From NCBI GenBank assembly GCA_037102815.1, contig BTPP01000003.1, positions 6,014,001-6,078,000 of the forward strand: DNA of 64,000 nucleotides, written 5' to 3'. Under the pieces are notes generated by a model. That model was given only the letters and a program-made list of their open reading frames with translations, was not told the origin of the DNA and made no database searches. Below, piece after piece: positions 47,583 to 60,901 of the stretch. The stretch is from Neurospora intermedia. Lineage: Eukaryota > Ascomycota > Sordariomycetes > Sordariales > Sordariaceae. A program made the translations under genes and the position numbers. Numbering within the stretch: position 1 is the stretch's first letter; each line of letters starts with the position of its first letter.

Positions 47583-50500
47583 GGTGTGTCTGTGGTCTAT
47601 GGACTGATGCTAGTGTCTTTGCAAGAAGGAAAGCAACAGTACAGCCCAAGAAGAGATGGCAGGATATGTCTAGACAGTCTATGTCTTTCGGAGCTTGGGA
47701 ACAAGACCGCAGAGACCAGGGAGGTCTTGTAGCAAGAAGCGAGACTCTTGGTCTTGCTATCGAGACGTATCAAAGGCTGCGAAGATTCAGATAAAGCTGA
47801 TCAGATAGATTTTGACGTGCAACTGGGCAGGGCGATGACTGGAAGAAGCAACGCAAATGTCGGAAGAAGGAGCCCAGGCCTATGGTGGCCAATGGTGGTC
47901 CATATCGGGACATGGAGACCCTTCAGCTCTTGACAGGGAGTTCATTCTGGATGTCGACATAGGTGTGACAGATAGGCTGGCCAGCGCGTGGGAGGATTTG
48001 GTGGCCGTCGAGGGTCTTGGCCACGACATGGGATGTTGTTGAAGGAAGAAAATCAATACAACTAATGAATGTTTCCATGTCAACAAACGGAGCAAAGGGG
48101 GGGTACAGAGAAGAAACTGAATCGATGGCTTGTACAAGGGTACAGTGGTACTTGGGTTCAATGTACCTGGATAGACAGCGATCGGACAGGGGCAAGGGTA
48201 CCATATCAACGCTAAGTAGTGGGACTTGGCGGAGTCAGCCGGGAAAATAGGTAGGTGTGCACCCCCCGCCGCTGTCCAAAACATTGAGGGGAACATGGAA
48301 CGGAATCGATCTCTTCAATGCCCGGACTCTCCAACAACGAACTGCGTGCCCGTCGCCGGATATCACTTTTGCTCACCCGAGTCACCGCCGAATCGCATAA
48401 TCTTCTTTGCTTCTTTTCGACAAAATGGTTTCAAAGTCAGACTGGCAGCGGCCACTCATCCAATTCCGATGAGCTGCGTCAACCTTGGCCGGCACGAATA
48501 CCTTTATGGATCACCACCAAGCCCAGCTTCAGCCGCCTGCGACAAGGAACTGAAAGCAACTGAAGTCGACCCCTCCGTTGATACCTCGAATTGTGCTGAT
48601 TGCCTCGCTAAACACGTACCCCCTCCAACGATACTACCTACACCTACCATTCTCTACAGTAATCTGTATTCCTTGCATACACGAGGCAATGATACCATGT
48701 ATGGTTTCGAGAGACCGCCAATCTACCCCCGAATCCTCCAAACATTTCACATGCAACCCAGCAAACGGTTTGGCTAAGAGATGGCAGAATAACTGTACAT
48801 GGCTACAATTGCCCATTTCGCGTTTTGAAGATTAACAACAACCACCTCCGTTTTGATGACGCTGTGGCGGTTGTGGCTCAGGGCAAATCTTTCTTGTGCC
48901 TGGGCTCCCGAAGGAGGCACGGGTTGGACCGTACTGGGTGTCAGTTGTGAGGGTGTCGAGGAATCTTAACCACAACCCCATCGGCTTAGCATCGTCAGCG
49001 TTTCTTTTGCTAACCACTTGGGGTAGTTTACAGTCCCAAATTCAGTTTCCACATTTGGATCCAGGCGTCTCGATATCGCTGCCTCACCACACCACAACCA
49101 CTGCTAAGATTCACATTCTTACAACCGAGACCGACGCCGAATTGCTGGACCCGAGACAGTTACAAGGGGGGCGAGAGAATTTCCTACCCACGCAAATACC
49201 TTACCTTATCTCTGGAGCCGCGCGCAAAAGGAAAAGTTGGTTGCGACTTGACCGCGACAAGCCACGGCGTGTAAAGAGAGCGCCATCTGTCATCATAGCT
49301 CGACCACGACAATGGCGCTGGGTCGTTTCGTTCCCGGGAGGCCACGACCTTGCGGCTGATTGCGGCAGCTCCGACCTCCTGCCATATCAACACCAAGAAT
49401 CTGCTAGTGTTGAAGATCATCATCTTCCCTGGGTTGCTGTACATAGTGATCAAGCAGTCGAGACGTGCTAGGACACCTCGACCACAAACGGTCCGTCCTT
49501 CACAGACATCCCGACATTCCAGAACGCACACGTGGAACCAGTGAGGGCTCTTGTAGCATGGGAGCTTGAGCAACCATTACCAAGTCCCGTATCCTACAGA
49601 AAACGGTGACAATATTCGACTCGACCCGGTTTCTTGGGTTGGGGTAAACGTTCCTTCTCTGGACCCTTACCGAGACTTGTTGATGGCCAGTTATTGTTAG
49701 AACTGGTCATGCTTTGGTCAACCGTGTTACCGAACTGCCTGCCTGCACCCTACCAGGCAACAAGTGTTCCTTGTGTACACGTTGTGCTCATCTGCTTACG
49801 CATCAAGATGAGTCGCTCGTAGGTTTTCTTGTACTCCCTTCCACACCTTTCAGGTTGTCCAAACAGCTGCTGTGCACACTCCCACAAAGCTGAGGGAACT
49901 CCCGCTCCTATCGCAAGTCATGGACGCCACAAACGCCTTGCAATCTCCGATACGAAGTCTTGGGTGACACAAGTTGCTTCGCTGTTCCTCGTGCCAACCA
50001 TCTTTTTTTTTTTTTTGTTTTTTTTTCATTTCTTTATCAATTTTTTTTCTTATGGTTCCCACCGTTTCCTACAGTATTTCTCGCCATAAATTTCTTGCTT
50101 CTCTATTCTACAATATCTCCCTGTAATAACGGGCGATTAGTTCGGCCGCTCGAACACTTCGTAGGTACACTAGTGCAGAACACGTGGGATGTAGTGTTCC
50201 ATTGCTTCCAACTTTGCATGTATCCTAACCATTCTAATCGGTTCAGCTTTCCTCTCACAAATAGTTTAGCTTGATGCAGAATTACCCAGACAACGATTTC
50301 ACAGCATCAATGCCAGGTTTGAGCACTGATATCTCTTTCATTCGCATCCCGTCATCACCCTTGTCCTTCAGTGCGAGCGGCGCTTTGGGCTTTTTGCATT
50401 TTGCATTAGCCCAGCCCTGTTTGAGGCTTGAAGGCGAACCAATAATCAAAATCCGTGGAAACGCCTCATCTGTCCGATTTTTACGCTGGATGATGGCACC

Positions 50501-52459
50501 TACTTACACAATGTCACCCTCTTTTTGTCGGGGTGATTTTAAGACATGTGAACATTGGTTTGGCACCGTACCTTATCTCCAGCCGATCCAGTTGGTAGAT
50601 AAACAGCAAAAGGTTTCCCTTTCCAAACTAACGGAAGATACAGGTGGCAATCGGGTACTATCGTGACTTGTGAACATGAAGCTGAAAGGCTTCTTTTGGC
50701 CACTGTCTCGAGACGAAAAATGTCTTAATGGAGACAGCGAAGGTCTAGAACCATGTGTATCTTCGGTTATGACCGAGAGTATGTCGCAAGATACTGAACC
50801 CCCACGCTTTCCACGCTTTGACCATATCGCCCAATGGCATCCATGCGTCCAGACGGCGAACGTCCGAGGCCATCGTGTCAGTGAACACTGCAACATCCCA
50901 AGCCACAATCACAACCACTGCTGTCATCGGCGTTTTTGTATCTTTTTCTTTTTCTTTTATTGTCCTAGCAATGTTTTTTTTTTCCTCGTCCCAACACAAA
51001 CCAAGGGTTTCCGAAGAGATCAACATCCGCCCACCGCCACACCACCAGAAGCACACGAATGAACAACCCAAAACATACCTACCTACTAAACCCAACCCAA
51101 GCTACAACACCACAATCACCCGCCCTCATCCACCCAACAGCACTTCCGTCCATAACAGGTTTAGCAACCGGTGGCGGTGAAGATCATCCTTTGGGAAAGG
51201 AGACGCACATGCAGACCGGGAGCGGAACTGTCACCTCGACATTCCCATTCCTATCCCGTTGACGTTTTCTGTCACCGGGGAGCTAGCGAGGCTGAAGCAA
51301 GAATAGGCACGGCATGGTGACATTTCAGCTCTAAGTTTCTGCATCGTCCTTATCAGTTGATCAGGCCTGATACTGAGATTCAAATTTGCGATGATACGTA
51401 GATCACTAGAGGTACTGCATGTCTCAAAGCAGAGCATGAAGCGTGAAGCGTGAGGCGTCACGGTCTAGATTAGTGCCCCCGATCACCATGTCCTAAAGGC
51501 TGAAGCGTCACTTGCCACGGGCTATGCATGTGCGTGAGCGTCTCCTGGCGAAAGGGAGGATATCTGGGTGGTTAATTGGAGTTCTAGACTTGGGTGTTCT
51601 GAATGATCTGGCTGAGATGCTGAGCTGCAGAAGTCGATAGCCAGGTAGTCTAGATCAAGGCCGGTTGACACTTTTGAAACTAGGGTACTTCCGCTGGTCA
51701 TGCGGGGGTTCTTTCCAGCTTCTTGGAGGATTCGTATATGTGAATTACTTGTAGATACTGAAGCAGTATGAACATCTAGATCTTGGGTAAAACAGATAGT
51801 CTCGACCATCGGATCTATGCATGCTAATGGAATTATAGAGAGACTTTCCGTTGGTCGAAAACATGTTATCGGCAACAATGCCCGATATGGAGAGGGAGAG
51901 GGATACCTCTCGGCTTGTTCTTGTGATTCTTGCACCCGGCGGAAAGATGGGGTTTTAAATAGCATTACAGTTGAAGTTGGTTCCACTACAAAAGAAGACT
52001 CTTTGGTCGTCGTGTTGATGTGTGTTATGTTAGGTATGGTTGCCAGGTTGGGGAAGTGAAAAAGGCCCAATGATCAAATGTACCTCTAGGTAGGCAAAAG
52101 GAAAATGGAAGGATAAGTTGCATCATCATCTAGCTCTTGATTCCAATCTCCCAAAAGATCTATAAACAAATGCCGTCTAAACTTTTGAAGGGTAGTATCA
52201 TCCCGACCAAACAAGCAAAACAAAACAGAAACAAAAATGAAAACGCCTTCTAGTCTAGCCACCCTTGATCCCCCCTATTCGAGCCCGAAAAGAAGTCCGA
52301 AATTCCATCCAGCCCCACTGAAAAAGGCCAATCTAAACCATCCCTTTTATTCCTCGTCCACATGTCCCCTATACACATATTTGGATATCGCTAAACTGCA
52401 ACGCAAGATCACCAGCCATGCTAGGTATGCAAAACTCCCTCCTCGTAAGCACTCGATCC
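47583..52459. other. Long gene-poor intergenic region
   Basis: I cannot support a gene in this 4.9 kb. The longest frames (48226-48777 and 48896-49471 on plus; 51522-52070 on minus) show no domain, poor start contexts and competing frames on the other strand. The region has several T-rich tracts (near 50003-50050 and 50985) and purine/pyrimidine runs. Its left end is the GH16 promoter and its right end the 3' flank of elongation factor 3. Confidence 0.4.
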
Positions 52460-55400
52460 TCATTCATCCTCATCATCCGTGTCCTTGGGATGCGGTGTTC
52501 CCTTGGGGCTGTTCAGCCACTCAATATGCCTCAATCTCCTTCTGGCTTCGCGCTCCTTGAGCTCCTTCTTGGTCATCTTCTTCTTCTTCTTGGCCTTGAA
52601 CGTCATGCTTTCGCCCGTGACTCCGAGGCTGTTATCCTCGGCGCCCGAGTTGACAGCAGTGCTAGGCTCGCTCATGCCCATGGGGGTGTTCAAGCCGCTG
52701 GTGACAGCAGAGGCAGGCTTGCTGTCCTCAAAGCGGTCAAGAGCAGCAGAGTTCTGACCCTTGTGGGTGACGCGGCCGTCAACAACATTCCATGTCTCGG
52801 AGGCGAGAGCACCGACAAACTCTTCGTTATGGGAAATCATAACCACACCGCCCTTGAAGTCGCGAATGGCGACAGCAAGACCACCGAGGGAGTCACGATC
52901 CAAGAAGTTAGTAGGCTCGTCAAGAACCAACATGTGAGGGTTGTTCCACATGGCACCGGCAATGACGACCTTGACCTTTTGACCACCGGACAGAGAGCCA
53001 ATCTCGTTGTGGTTGGCGATCTCGGGGTCGAGACCGAGGTCCTCGAAATGCTTGGAGATGACAGCGGGCTGGAGCTCGCGGTAACCGAGACCTTCGCGCG
53101 AGGACTCGTGGTCATCGAATTCCTGGATGAGCTTCTGGAATCCGAGCTCGAGAAGGGTCTCGCGGGAGATCATGGTGTTGTGCTTGGGAAGGAACCCACG
53201 CCATTTGCTGTTGCCTGTTAGTTGCTGATTATTTGGGAACAGAGAGCAAACGGGGGTACTTACACCTCATACTGGAAGGTCTTCTTGTACTTCTGACGAC
53301 CAACCAAAGCCTCCACCTGCCTCTTGCCCTTGCCATCACCGACATCGACAAACTTATCCATCTGCTCCTTGTCGGCTTCCGTCAACTGGCGCGTCTGCTT
53401 CATGTGGACTTCGCGGTCATCACCATGCTGGTAGCGCCACTGGAGATACTGGTTGGGAGTCTTCTCGAGATGCATCTCAACGTGCTCAAGAGCGTGCTGC
53501 TTGATGTAACCGATACGAAGGTTGGGGTGCTTCTCGACCTTTCCAGCCGTAGGAATAACCTCGCCAGTGAGCAGCTTGATCAGGGTGGACTTGCCAGCAC
53601 CGTTGGGGCCGATAATGGCCACGCGGGAGGAGAGCGAAAGCTGGCAGGTGACGCCGCTGAGCGAAGGCTGATTGGGGGCATTGGGGTAGGTGAAGGAGAC
53701 ATCCGTCATACGGATGATGGCACGAGTCTGCGACTTGACGCCGGACAGGATACCCGGGGGAGGGAACTTGAACTGGACATTGGAGGCAGAGAGAGTGTAG
53801 TAGGCCTTGGCCTCGGGGCGGACATTGACGAAGGCGGCGAGGTTGCCCTTGTAGTGGCCAAGCTTCTTGTTGGGCTCGTAGTGGTAGATGTCGGTGGTGA
53901 CGTTGTCGAGGAAACCGGAGTCGTGAGACACAATCAGGGAGGTGATGTCGGTGTGGGACTTGAGGTACTCCTCGAGCCACTTGATGTTGGCAACATCAAG
54001 ATGGTTAGTAGGTTCGTCGAGCAACAGGACATCGGCCTTCTGAAGCATGGCACGAGCCAAGGCGAGCTTCATCTTCCAACCACCAGAGAGCGAGCCGACC
54101 TTTTGCGACTGACGACCCTCGGGGCCAGATGTGAAACCGAACTCCTCAAGAACGGCAGAAATGCGCTCACGACCCTCCGAGGCAATGGTAGGATCCTTGA
54201 CCATGAAGTCAAGAATGCTGATATCGGCATCCTCACCCTGGTTGTGCTCAACGTAGCAGGTACGGAGAACATCCTGGGAGGGGAAACCCTCGAGCTTGCC
54301 GGAAGCAATGGCCTTCATGAGAGTAGACTTGCCGGCACCGTTGCGACCGCAGAGACCGTAACGGTGACCCTTGAGCAGACGAAGGTTGGTGTGCTGGAGC
54401 AAAAGCATACCACCGTAGGCAAGGGAGAAGTCGGCGTTGACAATCTCGATCTCGCCATCGTCCTCCTTCTCAGGAACACCATACTTGATGGCATCCTCGT
54501 CAACGTAGTGCTTCTGAACGGCCTCACCCACAGCGACAGGGTCAGCGACGAGGAAGCTGAGGTAAGGGCCAGTTCTGGCAGCAATGCGGTTGCAGTGGCG
54601 GTGGTTGACATCCTCGGCAACCATCTCGCCAACGTACTTGCGGACGGTCTGGTAGACGACGGGGTCGCCAATAAGACCACCGGCCTTCTGGACCTCAGCG
54701 TCCAAGACCTTGCCAACATCCTCGGCGTGTGTGCGCTCAATGACCTTGTCCTGGTCGCTACCCATGGCCTTGTCCATCACAGCGAGAGCGCGAGTGGCGA
54801 TCTCACGGACCTCGGGGAGAGAAGCGCGGTCGACAACGCTCTTGATACCAGGCTGGAGCTTGGGAAGGAAGGTACGGGCCTCAATGGGGTCGTGGACAAG
54901 CTTGGTCAAGTTCTCGGTAATGACGACAGTCTGGCGGAGGACTTCTTGAGGGGTACCGGGGTTGCTAAGAGAGCGCTCCAAGAAGGGAGTAAGGAGGGCA
55001 AGGACAGGGGCGGTGACGATGGCAACGAAGGTGGTCATGGAAAGGGCGTGGATAGCCTTCTGGACGGTGGCGGGCGAGGGGTGCTGCATGGTCTCGATAA
55101 GCAGAGGGATGCGAGGAGCGACGTCGTCGTTGGAGAGCAGGGTGGTAAGAGCGGTCATGGTCTTGACAGCCTGCTTGGCGACCTCGTTCTTCATGTCGAG
55201 CATGCCGCCCTCGACAATGGGAATCAAGCGGGCAAGCTTGGTGCCCATGGCCTCGCGGAGAACATCCTGCTCAGCCGCCTCCTCCTTGGTGGTGCCAATT
55301 GTGATTTGAGCCTTGTTGGAGATCTTCTCGATGAGCTGGTAGGCGCCAATGGTTCCCTGCCACTTGCCGGTGGACTTCTCCAGGTAGGCGATGAGGGCGG

Positions 55401-55851
55401 GGAGGAGGCCAACGACAAGAGCTTCGGGGCTCAAGTTGTTGTAGAGTGCATCGAGACCGTACTGGGCAGCCTCGCGCACGACGGCACCCTTATCAGCGAG
55501 GGCATCGAGAGCGCACGCAACAAGACCGGCTTCAGGTGATGTGAGGAGGGACTCGCTGGCGGGCTGACGAGGAGGGAACCTCTCGAAGAGGGCACCGAGG
55601 AGGTTTTGGGCGCCTTCGCGCTTGAGACCGCTCTTCTTGTCGGCGGCGGCCTTCTTGAGTTCGCTAAGGACGCCGTAGAATTCGAGGCCACGGTAGCCGT
55701 AGGACTGAAGAAGGACTTCGCAAAGACCGTAGGCGGCGTCGATGGAGGCTTGCGACGTCTTTGCGTTGAAGACAGTGTCGAGGATAGAAGCCACGTCGGC
55801 CTGGCTGACGGGCGGCGCGGCGCCATCAGCGACCATGATAGGAACTGTCAT
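52460..55851 (-). CDS. tef3: Translation elongation factor 3 (ABC-F ATPase)
   Basis: Two exons on the minus strand (55851-53264 and 53207-52460) encode 1111 residues. The intron (GTAAGT donor, CTAAC branch, CAACAG acceptor) falls inside the chromodomain-like insertion, where the join reads YEVKWRGFLPKHNT. Order of parts: HEAT repeats (about 10-370), a four-helix region, then ABC1 with Walker A GRNGAGKST (about 502), LSGGW signature (about 588) and LLLDEPTNHLD (about 613). ABC2 follows with GPNGAGKST (about 748), a chromodomain-like insertion (about 850-875), LSGGQ (about 933) and LVLDEPTNFLD (about 961). The tail is Lys-rich and then acidic (KAKKKKKMTKK to DTDDEDE). eEF3 is a fungal-specific ribosome-bound ATPase that frees E-site tRNA in each elongation cycle. 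The paralogue New1 is an alternative, but the Gln/Asn-rich N-terminus typical of yeast New1 is absent. The protein is somewhat longer than the yeast one (1044). Confidence 0.93.
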
Positions 55852-58800
55852 GGTGTCTGTCTGTTTTTTTTATTGGGTTTTCTGGTATATAAAGAGGGGA
55901 GATTGGGAGTGTCTGGTTATCAGAAAGAGACGGTCTCTGATAGGGACCTGGGGCGAGAAATGCCCGTGGCGACGACACAAGGCGGAGGAAGGAGAAATGA
56001 GCCTTGGTGATGCTGTCGCAAACGCAGACAGAGGGAGGGAGGGGATGGCGGGTGGTGTAGAGGTGAAGCAAAAGAAGAGGAGAAGGGGGAAAAAGGAAGA
56101 AAGGGAAAAAACAACACAACAATGTCTGCCCTCTGCTTTGCTGGAGTCGGAGTGCAGTGGACTGGACTGGGACGGGCAAGAAGGGGAAGGCCGGGCGGTG
56201 GCGGGGTCCCTGGATGGCGGTGGGCTCTGGGGCACAGCGCCTGTGTCGGTGTCTTTTTTTTGTTTCTCTTAGCGGACGCGGACAGCGAAACAAAAGACGG
56301 GGAGCCCCACCAAAATTCTTTTTTTCTCCCCTTGACTTTGTCTTTTCGCCATGGGTCAGCCGGATCTTATCAGTGCCTTATCAGCTTATCGCTGTATGCC
56401 GGCCGCAGTGATTGGTCGATATGGCTCCCCGTGCTTACATACGTGGATCCCATTCGGTAAGCCAAGACTTTCCTTTCAGGGACTTGACTGCATCCCCCTG
56501 TCGGTCCCAGCGGCAGTAGCGGGCATGCTGTGTCGGGCATGTGCTGGCAGTGTCAGTGTGCCCTGCAGCTGTCAGGCCGTCAGCATCACAAACCTCAAGG
56601 GAACCATCATGGTCCTCGAACTCGAGTTCGGAACCGTATGAAAATCCAGGCAAGATTGTGGACATGTCAATAAGGTGAGATGAGGTTTTTCCAATGGTTC
56701 AAAAGCATATATTACATATTTAAAGCCTATACGCATTGTGCGCTTTTTGACAGTCCTCGAGTGTCTGGCATGAGTTTCCAACGGTCCAGCTTTCTTACCC
56801 TGATATCCAGTCTTGATGTATCTCCGGTGTTGAAATCAGGCAGCAAACTCGCACCTTCCATACAAACACAAACAGCCCTCAATAAGTTTGACCTTTGCTA
56901 CCATGAAGGCTTCTCAAACTCTTCCGTACAGAGTGCGTCTTCCGTACCTAGCGCAGGGTTCAACTCCCTGGTAGAGTGGTCTTTTCTGTTTCCTGGCTTC
57001 TATTATTCATTTCCTTTACTATTTCGTTCTCTCTTCATACTATGTTCCTACTTCCTTTTTGGCATTCACTATCAACAACGACTGCCAAAATTGGAGTACT
57101 CCGTCAGGTGAATGTGGTTGACTAATCTTTCCCAAGTAGGTACCTACCTACTCACATGCAGTTGGCCCTAGGCGGCTGACTAGCTGAGTGCTTCTTGGCC
57201 TCGTCTCCGGCAAGTCAACAGTACGAAATTGGGCTTGGGCTCTTTTGCTGGTAATGTAGAAGAAGGACGCCATTGCGTTGGGAGCAGACCGTCCCGGTAG
57301 ATTGGGACTCGGACCGAAAAGTCCATGTCAGCCATCCATCCAATTCCGGGCTTTGTCCAGTAGGATTGTACCTATGGTTGATAGGGCTGTAGGGCTGTTA
57401 CTAAGCACCACTGTGAATTGTCAAGTACCTCTCACCGCTCCCATATGCCATAGGTAAGCTACAGTCTTATGGACTATCTAGGTACTATTGGTAATAAGCG
57501 CGAAAGGCCACCTTACACGGGCAGATTGTAATTTGGAAACCTCTGCTATTCGACGAGGTCCGGAGTAGAGTCTAAAGGTCTGGGGAAATACCTGAAGGTA
57601 CCTAGAGGTACCCACCTTAGTGACTGAGGAGATTGTGCAACACGAACCCTACCTCTACACCGCGCTTACCTCTACTGCTCATCTCCTTCTTCACGTATCA
57701 CAAACACACAAACCAAAGTTATTGGCGCGCTCCGGGTCACATACCCTACCAATTCCACCAACTCCGTCACTTCCAATCATTACCCAAACTGTGTAAACTT
57801 AATAGTAGACAGCCTTCTAAGATACATTGTATGTAGTACTATATTGACCATTAGTTATTCTCCCTCTCTTCTTTCAACATGAGGTACATGTTACCCCTAC
57901 TCACCCCCGATTTCCTTAGCCACTATCAGCTGCCATTACTTCCCCAAGGAAAGCCTCCAATTCGCACCAGATCACTTCCTCTTCCGTTCTCTTCTTTCTC
58001 TGTAAACAGATACGAAATCTATGAATGCAGCTTTTGACTCTGTAGCCTAGTTGATGGCAAGTCCGTCCAGTCTTTCTAGCGCACCCAGCCTACCCAGCAC
58101 CATATTTTGCTCCGTGCTTCATGCTTATACCGATATGATATAGTGTAATGTAGTATGCCCTACTGAAGACGTTGATGTTAGTCTCCATTTTATTCTTTGT
58201 TCAACAGTGAAGAAAACTGCCGTGCTGTATACTCGGGCAGCAAGGGGATAGGATAGAATAGAATAGGATACGACATGACAGGCACGTACCATACATATAT
58301 GACTTGAGTTATTTCCTCGGCGTAGGCGGTGGACTCGGCACGTTCGGCCTCGGCGAGAGAGGTCCTGGTCTGGGTGTCGGTCCGGGGGTAGGTGGCCGGG
58401 GAGGATTGGGGAGGGTGTTGAAGGGGATGTGAACAGCAGGAATGGGACGGGGAAATCCGCTAGCAAATGAAGGGAAATAGCTGTCTTGGTCGGTGGTTAT
58501 GTGCCCAAGAGTGTCCCTGGTGAAGGGGAGAGTGTAGATGGTGAGGCCGGTTGATGTCATCTTGTGGGAGGGTACCTTGGAAAGGTTGTTGATTGCGAGC
58601 GAAGATGAAGTTTGCGGGACGAGAGTAAAGTGAATTAGAGTCGTCAAGATCAACTCGGTCTTGGGTGAGCACCTAGGAGCAATTGTTCAAGACTTAAGGT
58701 ATCTACAGTACCAGACGACCTGCCTCAGGCGATGAGATACCATCTCTTTTATAAGAGCATTTGGAACATCAACATTTACACAGGCACGACGCCAAAGCCG

Positions 58801-60901
58801 GGCTCCGACGGTGAACGCATTACGATGAACGCTCTTGCGCATAACTAAGGTAAGCTTCATCTCGCAGCCCCCAACGACGTGAGCCCGCAAGGCCCGAAGA
58901 ACCCAAGGCATCAATAAGGACGAGTACTGGCTTCTAGGGAAAACAAAGTCACCGTTGAAGTAGGTAAGATCTCGTTCGGTCAGGAACGGTAGAGGTAGCA
59001 AGATGAAGACGAGCTCCAGAAAATGACTCCTCACTCGCTTTCTGGAGGCTTCGAGTTATTGACGTCGTCCAACGGCAGGCGACATGGTCTTACTCCTGAC
59101 TCCTTAGGCCACGAGACCAGGTATTATTTGATCATGCTCACAAAGCCGCGTTTACAGACCAGGGAGGGCATGCTTTCCCGTTTCCGAGCGTGGTGGTGGG
59201 GACCCGCGGTAGGAACCGTGTCGGGAAGTTCGGAAGGTATGTCTCTTGATGGGAACATCTGAGTGCCTGAGTTGTGCCTGGTGGACGGAAGCGATGGACC
59301 CTACGAGGACATGGAGAAAAAGGTACCTCTACCCCAATACAGCAATGCCGTACATGATCGGAGCCTCATACCCAGCATGGGTTCGCGGCGTGATCAGGGG
59401 GTGAGAACTTTCGCATACCGGGCGCTGCCCTTGTGGTTTTGAGAGCCGGTGGTGGTCATGTGCTCTGTTGCTTGCGGAAAGAAGAAACGAAACAGCAGGG
59501 GAAACTTGAGGAGAGACTGAGAGGCATGTGGAAACAGAGATGACACTCTGACATTGCAGCAGACAGTAAGCACAAGCAAAAGAACCCATTCAAAGGGATC
59601 GACCACCACGTTGTATCATGATGAATCACTTGTACAAGTGACTGTGGTGCCACGCACACTTGTACTTGAGTATAAAATATAATTGGGCCGGTTGACGTGA
59701 TGATGTGTTCTTGTGGCCTGGGAGAAGGGCGAGGTGAGCACCTTTGAGAATGATGCTTCAACCAGTACCAAGCCTTTGGAAATGGCAACGCGGACCCGAC
59801 TCGGCGGCACCGTATTGTCAAGGAGCCACCAGATGCCGGCTCGGTGCCTTGGTCGTATTGTGGCGCAATCGCTTGTATCCGAGACAGAGGAACTGAATGG
59901 TTCCCCAGATACGCGCGGCACATGACGAAGGGCGCAGCCTCGGGCCCACGTTTAGGGCTGACCGAAAGTGTTTCGAAATATTTCGGATCATCGAAAAATG
60001 CATGCTTCGCCTGGTCATCGGAGTGTTTACTGGTAATCGGGCCTCTTTCCTAGTTGCTGGAACAGTGCTCGACCATCACGTAATTGGCTTGGTAATGGCG
60101 GACGATGAGGTTCTGAGATGGGATCTTTCGGGATGCGGATCGTTGCCAGTAGGTCGAAAGAGTCATCTCGAGGCCCAGGCAACGGGGTTAACGTTGCATG
60201 TTCTTAGCGAGGGAATACGAATCGCTATTGTATACATACGACTGTCCGGATCTCGGTTAGCCCAATTTATTGGTCAGGTGTTGATGACATGCATCAACTT
60301 GAAAGGCAAAACTGGTTTGGCGGTACAGGCTTCCAAAATGGTACATGGAGTACGAGATGGAACATCGGGTTGGTTCGGAAGAAAAGAAACCTGCCCCTGC
60401 TAGATGGGACTGTATGTAGCTAGGCCAAGGGAAACAAGGAGAGGATAGAAATCACCATCCAAAGATAGCTTGTCAGGAATGATCTTTCACGTACCACCAA
60501 GAAATGAACATGGACGCCGGCGAGCAACGATGTTGAATTTTGGATGTTATCAGATTCTTCGTGTTCATATCTCTCTGGGACCAACGTCAACAATTGTTGG
60601 TATCTATCTTGGGGATTCGGTTCGGATCGCGAGATGTTCTTCAGGCGTCCTGTACAAATCGATGTAAGCTAACACGAGTAGACCCCCCATTTCTCCGGTT
60701 ATTCATACAATACTTCCTCCAAAAGGGAAGAACACTCACACCGAACCTGTTGTTGTCCCCTTTTTGTATCGTCGACTTTTTCCTGCCTCTCCCAACGCCT
60801 GATGCTCCCATTAACCGATTACCTTCCTCCTTTACCTCGCCCTATGCACCGCGAGAATCTCCCCCAGGCTGCCACGTGCAAAATCTGCGTGAGGGATGCA
60901 C
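55852..60901. other. Long gene-poor intergenic region
   Basis: The first several hundred bases are the elongation factor 3 promoter and leader (pyrimidine-rich on the minus strand). Beyond that no gene is supportable. Open frames at 58309-59034 (minus; one Pro-rich, one starting with a hydrophobic stretch) and 59897-60403 (plus, 168 codons from an ATG) have no recognisable features. TACCTAGGTA-type motifs are frequent near 57136-57153, 57475-57484 and 57590-57615. Confidence 0.4.

Noticed and set aside
48226-49471. Two adjacent plus-strand frames (183 and 191 codons)
   Set aside because: No domain, no membrane or signal features and no convincing intron linking them; competing frames exist on the minus strand.
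51522-52070. 182-codon minus-strand frame downstream of elongation factor 3
   Set aside because: It begins with a non-ATG start, is Ser/Thr-rich without a domain, and has a competing plus-strand frame.
56936-56990. GGTTCAACTCC box resembling a tRNA T-loop near 56960
   Set aside because: No matching A box, acceptor stem or anticodon arm at the required spacing on either strand.
58309-59034. Two minus-strand frames, one Pro-rich and one with a hydrophobic start
   Set aside because: The longest versions begin at non-ATG codons. I found no splice sites joining them into one protein, and composition alone is weak evidence.
59897-60403. 168-codon plus-strand frame starting at an ATG
   Set aside because: No recognisable family and overlapping frames on the other strand. 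It is the best of the unassigned frames but not enough to call a gene.
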